A stretch of 64,000 bases of DNA from Cryptomeria japonica (taxonomy: Eukaryota > Streptophyta > Pinopsida > Cupressales > Cupressaceae): contig NC_081410.1 in NCBI RefSeq assembly GCF_030272615.1, positions 503,113,942 to 503,177,941 on the forward strand, written 5' to 3'. The notes beneath the pieces are model-generated. The model worked only from the letters and a program-made list of their open reading frames with translations, searched no databases and was not told where the DNA came from. Shown here one piece after another: positions 21,682-32,116 of the stretch (the stretch's first letter is position 1; each line of letters begins with the position of its first letter). The position numbers and the translations under genes are program-made.

Positions 21682-24175
21682 TGGTGCAGGAGCACCTAGC
21701 TTCATTTCATCATAGGTTTGATAGCAGGTTTGATTTTTATTAGTCTTGAGTTGGAAAGTTTGTCTAAGATGTTTTTCAGTTGCTCTAAGTTGTTTGGATG
21801 AGTTTTGAACTCATTATGTGGTCATGTTTCCTATTTTCATCCTTTTGCTCAAAGTTGCCAGTTTGGAGTTGCCTGGCAAAATGTTGTAAAAAGTGATTTT
21901 TCAATGTGTTTTTGTTTTGAAAAGTTTTTAGACATGCTTTGTGTTTGGTTTTTTGGTGTGAGTAGTTTTCTTAGGTGATTGGTTGTCTTTGAGGTCAACC
22001 TTGCATCATCTAGGCATTAAAAGTTGTCATTTTAGACATGAAAATGTCAAATTTGAGTGCTCTTGGACATGTACCTATCTGTATAGGAGGATAACTAACT
22101 TGTAGAGGTATTTATTCTCCTACTTTAACCATTGTAAGGGTTGATTTCATGGAGATATGAAGCATTTTGAAAGTTTGCACTAGTTTTGCCTTGTTTTTCA
22201 AAGTGTTTTAACTCCATGTGAGAAAAAATCCGTACACCTGCTGTACTTGGCTATACTGTTCTTACATTTTCAAGTTCTCTTATGTTTCTTGAAAATTTTC
22301 CCTTTGGTGGCATCAAATTTCATTAAGTTTTGAGTTTTAAGCAAAATTATTTGGTTTTGACAGTTTCACTGCCTTGTCTAGGAATTTTGCAAGGATGCTT
22401 GACCAACTTGGCTTCTTGTTGCCCTAAATGTTCATGGCTTCCCAAGAACTAGTTGGTCAACTTGTAAGATATGTAAATACATGTTTTGATTTCAAAAATG
22501 TAGGTGCAAGAAGTTTTGTGGCCATGGAGCCCTAGGCAAGTGTGCCATTTGGCTAGGGTCTTTGAAGAAGTTTGATGCTTTGCTCTTCTATAGAAAATGC
22601 ATTCATCAGGTGGACAGACTATCTTGTTGTCCAAGTTGTATGTGAAATAAAAGAGGCTTCCTAAGCCATGATAAGGATGGTTGCATTTTCTTTTAGTTTA
22701 CAAAAATTGTGAAAAAAAAACAACGAGTAATTGTTTTGGTGTTGGTTTCCATTCATTTGCTACTCTCCACCATATATTGGAGTTTGTAAAGCCTTGTACC
22801 TCCTTCTATTTGTTTGAAAACAAGAAAAAGGAGCGGTTTTTGACCCTTCCCTTGGGTTTTGAGATTGCCAAGATCAATTAATGATCCTTTAGGCAAAGTT
22901 GTAATGCCCAACTGGCAGCAACAGTCAATTATGACTGATTTTTGCATTTTAGTTGAGTTATTTTTGTAATCTTCATCTTCCAAATAGCTGGTATGGAGGT
23001 CAACAAATATTAAAAGGAAGAGAATTAATGAAAAGCATCAGACAGACCTTTGAAAAGGAGTTTTTGATAGTGGTAAATGCAAGTTGAAGTGAAAATGCAG
23101 TGAAGGAGGCAAAGTGCAGTGACAATAAGCTTTGACAGTGAATAAATTATTTGTTTGTAAATTTCCTAATGCCTTTTTGTGTAGGGATAATTTGGTTCTC
23201 CTTTGTCAATAATGGAAGACAAGTTTACATGATTTGAATGTAATTGGTACTCATGCATTAATGTGTTTGTGGAAAGCAATCAAAGGAAAAGTTGTAAATG
23301 TTGCACACTCCTTATGAGCATCTTTTGTAAAACCTTGTTCTCTAACCTTTGAAGCTGTAAAACTACTTCATTTTGGCCTAATTATTATGTGACATGGTAG
23401 AAATAAGGCTGCATGATTCATATTGAAGGTTTCTAGCTTTCTAGTTTGATTCTTGCCTTCAAAACCCTTGCAAACCCTTCTTTTTGCACCCATTTTTGGG
23501 AGAGTCATGGAGGAGGCCTAATGGACCCTAAGACTTAGAAAATATTCAATAACTTCCAAAAGGGTATCCGAATATAAGGTTCTTTTTGTCTGGAAGTCCA
23601 TGATTGGAGCAGGATGAGCACAAAACCCCAAAAGGAGGGCTAATTCCTTGTAGCCTATTTTAGGCCTAAAACATTGTTTTTTGTCAAATCAGGTACACAA
23701 AGGAAGGTTGTAAAGCATAAAAACCATCAATTCAAGTTGAAAAAAGTTAAAATTTCATGTATTTTAACCCATTTGGTGAGGTGGACTCCATAAGTCAGTT
23801 TGTAGCACTTGTGAAGGATTACTATGGTCCAAACCATAGAAGACCAAAGACACCCATTGAGGTAGAACTTGACACAAACTTGTAATTCATCAAGAGGAGA
23901 CCTTATGTGGTGAGAGAATAGGTTAGAGACAGAGGAAATGAATCCCAATTGAGAGAGTAAGGTGTTAGACCACAAAGCCTAAAACAATGCAGTTGAAGCC
24001 CTTGAGCAACCAGGGAGTGTTTGACTTAGGGAGGTGGATCAAGGAGAGTTGCTAGGTTGCCTACAAGCTATTTGCACTCTAATTTTGGTGACTACACCTT
24101 GAAACTAGCAAGGGACCTATCACTTAGTAAACTACAAGCCTAACTGGGCAACCCCCTTGTCCTACCTCCCTATCA
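21682..24175 (+). repeat. 3' LTR of G
   Basis: 2494 bp, tggtgcaggag ... ccctatca. The purine tract ccgggggagta lies directly upstream, and the acaag duplication follows. Confidence 0.92.
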
Positions 24176-24180
24176 ACAAG

Positions 24181-25066
24181 TTACATTGTTTCTCTAAATA
24201 GGCTTTCCATAACCTTGACTGGTTTGAATTTTGCATTGATTAGATAAATGTCCAAATCTACCACAAACATATAATTTCACATTCATTCTACAATTGTCTG
24301 AGTTATGACCATTTTTATTGCATTTGGAACATTGAGCAGTGGATAAGTTTGTATTGTGATTATTCCTAAATCTGCACTAATTTTCTCTATGACCAAATTT
24401 GTTGCAATTGAAACATTTTGCATTAAATTTATAAGCATTAGGTTACCTTTCCGGTTTGCTATGATCCTGATTGTTTGTAGTCCCAAAAATTTCTCCATGT
24501 TCAAATCTAAGTAAAATTGTTTCTCCATTAGGTTTCTGACTTTTCAGCATATCATCAAGATTACCTGAACTCTTCTTGAATTTATCTTTGTATTCATTTG
24601 CAGTGATCAACTAATTTTCCAAACTGCTAACTTGTCTCAAAAGTTCCTCTTTGTCATGTTGCACATGAATCAAATCTATTTTAGGCATATCATTTTCATA
24701 GCTAAGCCTTTGAGATTTATCCGATCTTTCATTTAGTCTTCTAGCCAAATCTTATTCATTCCTCTTTCTATCTTCAATATCCTTGCATAGTCTCATGGTT
24801 AAATCTTGCATCTCATTCTTCATGTTATTGTTCTCTTGTCTTAATTTGTTGGCAATATCCCTAAGAGTTTCTTTTTCTTCATCATCTTGATTTTGCAATT
24901 GCACATGTAATTCTTTTCTCTTATTCTTTGCTATAACCAGGTTATCTTGAAGTGCTTTGATAAATTCCTGAGAAATTCTAAGTTCATCTTCCATTTTGAT
25001 ATTCTTCAAATTTTTTGCATCAAAATCTTCAAGAGCTCCTTCCAATTGTTGTCTCAAGCTTTCCAT
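24181..25066 (-). pseudogene. Gag-like coiled-coil protein of Y with zinc knuckles 1-3
   Basis: Homologue of X's ORF at 716-1900 and the likely packaging protein of Y. The ATG at 25066 (MESLRQQLEGALEDF) aligns with X's MDSGFQSQLNVALED. A long charged coiled coil fills 24750-25066 and continues with stops to about 24550. Then come CFNCNKFGHREN*C (TAG in the knuckle), CSKCNKNGHNSDNC and LYVCGRFGHLSNQC (first Cys lost). The fourth knuckle is at 14420-14529, on the far side of G. No capsid or pol domain is seen. The order and spacing of the four knuckles match X, so this is an ancestral feature of the family and not a chance expansion. Confidence 0.72.
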
Positions 25067-25123
25067 TAGTACCGGTTTCAAAATCTTCCTCAAGTTGTTA
25101 GGCTTCTACAAATAGAGGACTAG

Positions 25124-25137
25124 GCTCTGATACCAAT
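25124..25137 (-). promoter_or_regulatory. Primer-binding site of Y
   Basis: gctctgataccaa on + is the reverse complement of TTGGTATCAGAGC, matching initiator tRNA-Met, and abuts the 5' LTR at 25138. Confidence 0.88.
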
Positions 25138-25994
25138 TGTTAGATATTTGATTAGTCCTAAAGACACTGAGAGGGGGGCTGAATCAGTGTCTAACTGGTA
25201 AATAAAATATTTAAGCTTGTTTGCAACTTTACAACCCAAATTAATGTACCAGTAAACAAGCAATAAAGAAATAAAGAGAAATAACAGTATAACCATCAAT
25301 GCACACCATAAAATAGATATTTTTGGTGAGGAAACCCGGTAGGGGAGAAACCTCAGTGGGATTTGTGACCCACAATATTTACTCACTGGCCAATATGAAT
25401 AAATATTACTTATACAATAGGGGCCTGCACATGTAAGAAGGCCAACAACCTAGAGCTCACTGCTCAATCACAAAAAGGATTCACACTGACTACAAAATTG
25501 GATAATTAAATCTAATGACAATGTACTACTCAAAATAGCATCTGTAATGCTAGATTCATTACCAATTTAAACTCTATCAAATACCTCTGCCATAAACCTT
25601 TCTTTTCTCTACTCTACTCTTATTCGCTCATCAAAATTCATATAAAGATATTCGCTCTCATATTCCGCTTGCATTAATTACCTATAGATATTTTTCATAC
25701 GTTTTTCACTCTTAAAAAATGACCTATAAGATCTCATATATATATGAGTCTTTACAATACATCATGTCAACTATACAATATAAATACAATACAAAACAAT
25801 ATAATTTCCATGTCAGATGGGGTGTCAATAACATCTTTTGTCGATGTAGACTGGGTGCCAGTGAGAATAATCTATAGTGCCTGGCAGTGCCAGTAGATGA
25901 TGTCTATTGCCAGAGTAAGCTATGAACCATGTTACCAGTTGGTTGCCATCAATGACAACATCAACTATTCTCATCTGAGTGTATAATACCAACA
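25138..25994 (-). repeat. 5' LTR of Y
   Basis: 857 bp, tgttagatat ... taccaaca. Followed by the ccatc target duplication (25995-25999). Confidence 0.88.
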
Positions 25995-25999
25995 CCATC

Positions 26000-26150
26000 A
26001 TGTAACATATGTCAATATAAAATGTTTATCATCATCCATGGCATCTAATCATATAGAAAGAGTCATAAACATTAATCAAAACACCACATAATTGTCTATA
26101 TAAGTTTATCGATGCATAAATGAAAAGACAAGTCTAGGAGGGACACTACA
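26000..26150 (-). repeat. Z left LTR, segment 3 (U3 start)
   Basis: Continues the LTR after Y; it matches 40579-40691 with a deletion in the latter. It ends ctaca, next to the purine tract tcccccgcttt (26151-26161). Confidence 0.7.
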
Positions 26151-26179
26151 TCCCCCGCTTTGCCTAGGATTACTCCCGG

Positions 26180-29100
26180 AAGCTTGAGAACAAATAGGGG
26201 TAAAGCTCTCTCATCCATGCAACATCCTCCCAAGTCGCTAAAGAATTATCATTTGGGTCCCATTGGACCCTTACCCATTCTATGTCTCGACCCTTGAGGG
26301 TTAGCCCTAGACACTGAACAATGCACACAAGCTCCAAAGAAAGTTTCCCATCCTCTACCTACAATGCATTCCAATCCAAAACATGTGATACATCAGGATA
26401 ATAAGGCCTCAAAATAGACACATGAAATACATCATGCATATGGGACAAGTTGGGTGACAAGGCAAGGCGATAAGCCACATGACCAATCCTCTCTAAAATC
26501 TCAAAAGGTCCAACAAATCGAAGCACCAACTTAGAGCCTTCTCCATAATAGATAGGAATCTTTCGTGGGTGCACCCTCAAAAATGCCTTGTCACCCACTA
26601 AAAACTTCCTATCCACATGATGAGCATCTGCATATTTATTTTTCCTATCCTGTGCTACTATCAAATTCTCCCTATTATGTGTCACCTACTGCTCCATATC
26701 CTACAACATTTCTTATCCAAGAAGTAGTTTGTCCTCCAAATGATCCCAACTCAAGGGTGTCTAACACAGTCGACCATATAATTCCTAAAAAGGGGACATG
26801 CCAATCAAATTATAATAGCCATTATTATAGGTAAACTCCACCAAATGAATGTAATTATCCCATATAGATTGCTAATCCATGACATACATCCACAACATAT
26901 CCTCCAACACCTGATTAACCCTCTCAGTCTCATAATGTGTCTTGGGGTGATATGCTAAATTCAAGTTTAGCTAAGCTCCTAAATCATGCTAAAGGGAAGT
27001 CCATAACACTAAAGTGAATAGTAGATCACGATCTGATGTAATCCATCGAGGAATACCATGCAATCTCACTATATCCTCCATGAAAATCTGAGCTACTATT
27101 GTTGTTGTGTAGGAAGATCTAATCGGAGAAAAGTGTGCCACCTTGGTCAACCTAACAATGGTGACCATGATAGTATCATTTCAATGAGAAGACATAGGAA
27201 ATCTAATGATAAAATCCATAGATATAATGTCCCATTTCTAATCTAGAACTAGGTTCGACTACAAAATACCTGTTGGATGCTGATGCTTTGTCTTCACATG
27301 TTGACACTCTAAGCAACAAGACACAAAATCTGCTATATCTCTCCTCAGTCCTACCCAATGATACAGTTGTTTCAAATTTGCGTGCATCTTGTTGATACCT
27401 AGCTATGTCGAGTAAGGTGCATAATGAGCCTCTAATAAGATCAATGCTCGAAGATCATTTGAAGGTGGAACATAGATACGTCCCAAATATCAAAGAAGAC
27501 CATCAGAATCCAATGAGTAACCTGCATATTTACCATCCAAATCTCCTTTTGAAGCAATCTCTACTCTGACCTCTTGGTACCAAGCATCTAAATCAAGGGC
27601 ACTCATAATCCTGCTCCTCAAATCTACACTAAGAGTCATCATTGAAACCTCATGGCTCCTACAACTCAAATAATCTACTACCACATTCTCCTTGCCCTGA
27701 ATATATCTCACCTAAAAATTGTACTCACACAAAAACTCTATCCAACGCCGCTACCTAGGATTCAAGTTTGGCTGCATGAAAATATACTACAAACTATGGT
27801 GATCACTATGCAACTCAAACTGATGCCCAGAAAGGAAATGTCTCCATCAAACCAATGCATGTACAACTGCCGCTAGCTCTAAATTGTGAGTAGGATAATT
27901 CAACTCATGATCTTTGAGCTTATGCGACTTATAGGCTATCAATCGACCGTCCTGCATCAAAACTGCTCCAAGACCCTCCAAAGACGCATATGTGAATACC
28001 AAAAAATCACCCAAAGGATCTGACACTACTAGAATAGGTGCACTTGTCAAATGATCCTTGAGAATCCAAAAAGCCATCTCTCACTAATTTGACCACACCA
28101 AATTATTTTCTTTCCTCTGAAGAAAAGTGATAGGAAAAGCAATCCTCGAGAAATACTAAACAAATTTGTGATAATAACCTGCAAGACCCATTAAATTGCA
28201 AACCTCGCCCACTTAGTGGGTGCTGGCCCATCAACAATAGCTTGAATCTTAGAGGGATCCACTATGATACCCTCTCCTAGACAACTGATTCTCTTGAAGG
28301 CACTAGAAAAGTTGCATCATGTGCTCCTCATTCTCTTGAAATATTCTATAATAAACCAATATATCATCTAAGAATAAAAGCATAAACCTATTGAGATAAG
28401 TCTTGAAAAATCCATTCATAAAGCTCATGAAAAGTAGCGGAGCATTAGTGAGACCAAAAGGTACCATTATAAACTCATAATGTCCACATCGAGTACATAA
28501 GTTTGTATGATGAATATCCACCTCGTGAATCCTCAACTGGTTATACCTAGACTTAAGATGTATCTTAGAGAAGACCCTTGCATCCTTAATCTGATCAAAC
28601 AAGTCATTAATCCTTGGCAAGGGATATCAGTTCTTCACCGTCACCTTATTAAGTTGTCTATAATCAATGCATAGGTGAAGAGAACCATCCTTCTTAAAAA
28701 ATAACACCGATTCACCCCATGGGGAAACACTAGGATGAATGAATCCCTTAGCTAGCAACTCCTCCAACTACAATCTCAACTCACTCAACTCTTGTGTAGT
28801 CATCTGATAGAAATCCTTAGATATAGGCTCTTCTCCTAGAACCAAATCTATCTGAAAATCAATGTCACACTTAGGAGGCATACCTAGAATCTCGCTAGGG
28901 AAAACATCCAAAAACTCCTATAGGATGGGATGATTACGAAAGAGATCATCATGATTCCATCCTTCATCCAAATCATCCACTCTCACTGCAAACAACTAAC
29001 AACCCTGTTGTGCATATCACTTCAACTGCATAGTAGAAATAATGCAAAGAGAAATAGGTCGTTGAACACCCACTATCTCCACATTCTTCCCACTATCATC

Positions 29101-29190
29101 AAGACACTGCATGCTCTTACCACACCAATCAATACTATCCTAATGAACCTCAAGCCAATTGATGAGTGCTTCAGCATAATACTTTTAATC
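26180..29190 (-). pseudogene. pol: pol remnant of chromovirus Z (linker-RT-RH-IN-chromodomain)
   Basis: Read leftward from about 29190. The stretch before RT contains DDSGK, RPISL.IISTMQLK and LFAVRVDDL, the region between protease and RT in Tekay-like chromoviruses. RT follows: [48 protein letters not shown] and catalytic LFLDDILVY (about 28365). RNase H ([17 protein letters not shown]) is at 27847-28077. Integrase comes next (CCLECQ zinc half near 27300, MDFIIRF, TSDRD). The C-terminal GPFEILERIG and HDVFHVSILRPYYPD segment is at 26359-26685, then a chromodomain-like end (W...D...ATWED). Many stops and frameshifts are present. Gag and the protease active site are missing: the sequence ends abruptly at about 29190. 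Confidence 0.85.
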
Positions 29191-29940
29191 ATACTTTATG
29201 CTTTAAACTTTTAATATTTTGTGAACTAATATGCCTGGCAACATACTTAAATACATGCATATTTGCTCGTTTCTACTATTATATGATGCTTATTAGGAAG
29301 AATATTAGAAATGGTATATTTTAGTTAAATGTTTTAGTTCCTACTTATTTGCACATATGGATGGTTTAATAATCAGAGTAGTGTCACATATGTTTTGTTT
29401 TACCTTCATAAATGAATTCTTGGATGTGTTTTATGTTAACAAGAAGATGAAGTAGACTAGTCCAATTTAGTTTCCATGAAGATGATGACAACTCTTGATC
29501 ATTCTAGATAGAGAGATCCCCTTGATCTTCTCTACATCTATTCCATTAGTTATCTTTTACAACTTTAACTTCTTTCCGAATTTATTTAATTTCATGTTAA
29601 ATCTTCATCAGTTCGATTTTGTAGTTGTTACTCTATTTCAAATGGATATGTGAGCACACAAACATGAAATGTGGCTCAATAAGGAACAAGGGTAGGTAGG
29701 AAATTGGTGTGGTAGGTAGGAGAAACAATATAATATTCCACATGAGGTGGATCACCCATCGAAGGTGGAATGTAAAAACAAGATAAGACCACAAAAGGTG
29801 GAAATTCTCCTACACACACTATCCCAATGTGACACAAACACCCAAGTGTCTCATACCCAAACTACTATGAAATGCATGTACCTAAGTAAACTTAAGTAAG
29901 GTGTAATAATATCCAACATGAATAAATAATGACACCAACA
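29191..29940. other. Unexplained interval between Z pol remnant and right LTR
   Basis: A+T-rich, with a GGTAGGTAGG-like motif twice near 29690-29725. It is not recognisable as gag, LTR or any gene. It occupies the place where Z's gag, primer site and part of the 5' LTR should be, so it marks a deletion/replacement or an unrecognised insertion. Confidence 0.5.
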
Positions 29941-31007
29941 GTCATGAATCCACCCAAAACTGAACATATACTCATAAAAGGACTTAGTAACACTTCTAGA
30001 TGGTGCATAAAACCAAAATAAAGCTAAAGTGAAGCATAATTAGAGCAAAAAGACCACACATGAGTATTTAAACTTCATTTCCCTACATCACACATACACA
30101 GTCATACATAGATGTTGCCAAGGATCAAATGACATCACCATATGATAGAATAAGGTAGAGAGAGGGTCTCATACACAACTAAAATGGAAAAAACAAGGAC
30201 TCAACAAGTCCATAGAGAAGGCAAAACAAGAGACTACAACCACAAAGAATGCAAAATTGGGCCTTCACGACAACACCCAACACAATAAATAAAAAGCATA
30301 CAAATATTTAATTCCCCAATATTAATACATATATTTCTATATTAACATCCTTTCTTCAATTATGTTTCCCAATATCCTAGAGACAATATTTTAGCAGACA
30401 TGAAGAAAACAACTCTTTCAAAATCAAAATGGAAGAATGGAAATGATCTCTAACTTGGAAAGTAGAGTGATGGCAATTCAATCATATAAGAACAAAATAT
30501 AGTCCAACAAGCTTTCCAAAATCCAAAATCCAAAATCCGAAATCCAAAAGTTGTAGAAAACATCCAAAACCTAAACTCAAAAAAACGCATAAAGAAGCCA
30601 TTAAATAAAAATTAAATTCAAAACTATACAAAGATTTCAACCAATCAAAATAATCCTATAAACCATACAATATACCTACCATACATAGTTTCGAGGTACG
30701 TAATTTAAAATAGTATTATTTACTTACCCCCACAAAATCAACCAATAGGATAAAAGGGTAGGTAGTGAATATATTTTATCAATTAACCATATAGTAACAA
30801 GAGAAATAATGAATCAAAACCATTTAATAAATAACCTCATGGGCAAAATAGAAATACAAAAGCCCAATAATCTAATAAATAAAAATCAATATAAAATAAA
30901 TATCAAAGCTATATAATTAAACAAATAAATAATAATCCAAATCCCCAATAAATAAATAAAATAACAAAGGGAAATAAATAAATAATACAAATAAATATTA
31001 AATCCCC
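29941..31007 (-). repeat. Z right LTR, segment 1
   Basis: Aligns with 6214-7102 plus 8644-8860. It lacks solo LTR S, so it preserves the empty site at about 30798-30812. It is cut at 31007 by retroposed sequence P. Confidence 0.72.
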
Positions 31008-31038
31008 ACGGCTCGGCCTTATGGTCTGATAAAATTGA

Positions 31039-31724
31039 GTGTTGAGCAAATTTATGGGAGTGAGAATACTGTCTTGTTCCATGACATACTTTGGTAATGT
31101 TGGTTGCATGAACTGTGAGGAAACACTTGATGCCCAAATCCGCAATCTGTTTATTTCAGCGGAGTATGTATATGAGGTGATTAAAGGTTTGGTTGGGATA
31201 ACACTCAACTTCGAATGGCACTAGTGTGACTCCACTTTTATGAAGATGTCCTTATGCCACTAGTGGACATCATCGAGTCTAGGGAAAGAGCTGTGGAGTT
31301 GCTGTGTGGTTTTGTTAAGCCTGTCAATGGGAACTACATCGCCAATTCCATACTAAGACTACCAAAGAATGTGTGGATTAGTATTCTAAAGACATACTTT
31401 CAGCTGAACATATTCCTACCCACTGAGTCTAAAGACAAAGAGGAGGAGAGTGCGGATGAAGGGAGTGATGAGTCTGATGATAGTAAGAGAAACAGGGCCG
31501 AATGCATGCATTTGGAGAAGGAAGAACTAAAGGAGGAGATGAGGACATTCGATGAAAATGCTTGGGAATTTTTTAGGTGTGTGGTGCAGAATGGGAATAT
31601 GGCTCCTTTCTGTAGAGTGACAAACTCTGAAACTTGGTGGTTCTTGGGTGGAGAAATAGAAACCGTGATCAGTGTGGGAGAGTTTGCGGGGGTCATCATG
31701 CAAACTCTTAATGGCGATGTATAA
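31039..31724 (+). pseudogene. Unidentified ORF in retroposed sequence P
   Basis: Function unknown. Two overlapping pieces, 31039-31224 (MGVRILSCSMTYFGN...) and 31254-31724 (PLVDIIESRERAVELLCGF...), are in different frames and look like one reading frame broken by a frameshift. The second has a clear acidic segment (EEESADEGSDESDD, about residues 63-76), a charged E/K-rich helix, then a C-terminal globular-looking part with WWFLGGEIETVISVGEF, ending at TAA 31722-31724. There are no zinc knuckle, RT or RNase H motifs. It could be the last ORF of a LINE or a captured host transcript. The tail to poly-A is about 270 nt once LINE L is removed. Confidence 0.4.
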
Positions 31725-32116
31725 TGTAGATTTGGATTAGGGCTATCTCTGTCTTTCGTTATATTGTTTAAACTATGGGTTTAGGATTGCAGTGGGTGGG
31801 CTAAGTAGCTAAATAGGCTAAGGGGTGGATAGGTAATATTTGTCTTATCAGGCTTTGTATATAGGGGGTGGATAGATAGAAAGTTGGAATATGTAGCTGC
31901 TATCAGGCTTAGAGGCCTTTTTGTAATACTTTTTGAAAGTTTTTGATTAAGTAAAAATAGGTTTTAAGGGACTCAAAACCCGATTACATTCGAAAGATAT
32001 TCAAGAAGGAAACAAAACAAAATAGTTGCAAAAGACCAGTAGAAAAACTAGCAGCAGAGAAAAGGACAATAAGAGGCCAGCAAGAAATTGACCCCAAGCC
32101 CAACATTACAAGAAAA

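Larger units (their letters stand above)
14530..24175 (+). mobile_element. Ty3/gypsy chromovirus G (complete structure, decayed)
   Basis: A full-length 9.6-kb element: 5' LTR 14530-17013, primer site 17017-17028, gag, pol with C-terminal chromodomain, purine tract ccgggggagta (21671-21681) and 3' LTR 21682-24175. Target duplication is acaag on both sides. About 9 differences are seen in the first 155 aligned LTR bases, so it is not recent. It inserted into element Y, which itself sits in Z, so it is the third layer of the nest. All coding is broken by nonsense codons, so it is not autonomous today. Confidence 0.92.
9514..25994 (-). mobile_element. Non-autonomous LTR retrotransposon Y
   Basis: Two LTRs (9514-10384 and 25138-25994) flank a leftward internal region with an iMet primer site (25124-25136) and a purine tract (10385-10396). 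The element is bounded by the 5-bp duplication ccatc (9509-9513 and 25995-25999). The empty site survives in Z's other LTR at 40574-40578. Without the nested gypsy element G, the internal part is about 5.1 kb and encodes only a four-knuckle Gag-like protein and a long orphan ORF. No protease, integrase, RT or RNase H is seen, so it must rely on enzymes supplied in trans. It is related to X in LTR module, primer site and both ORFs. Confidence 0.85.
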
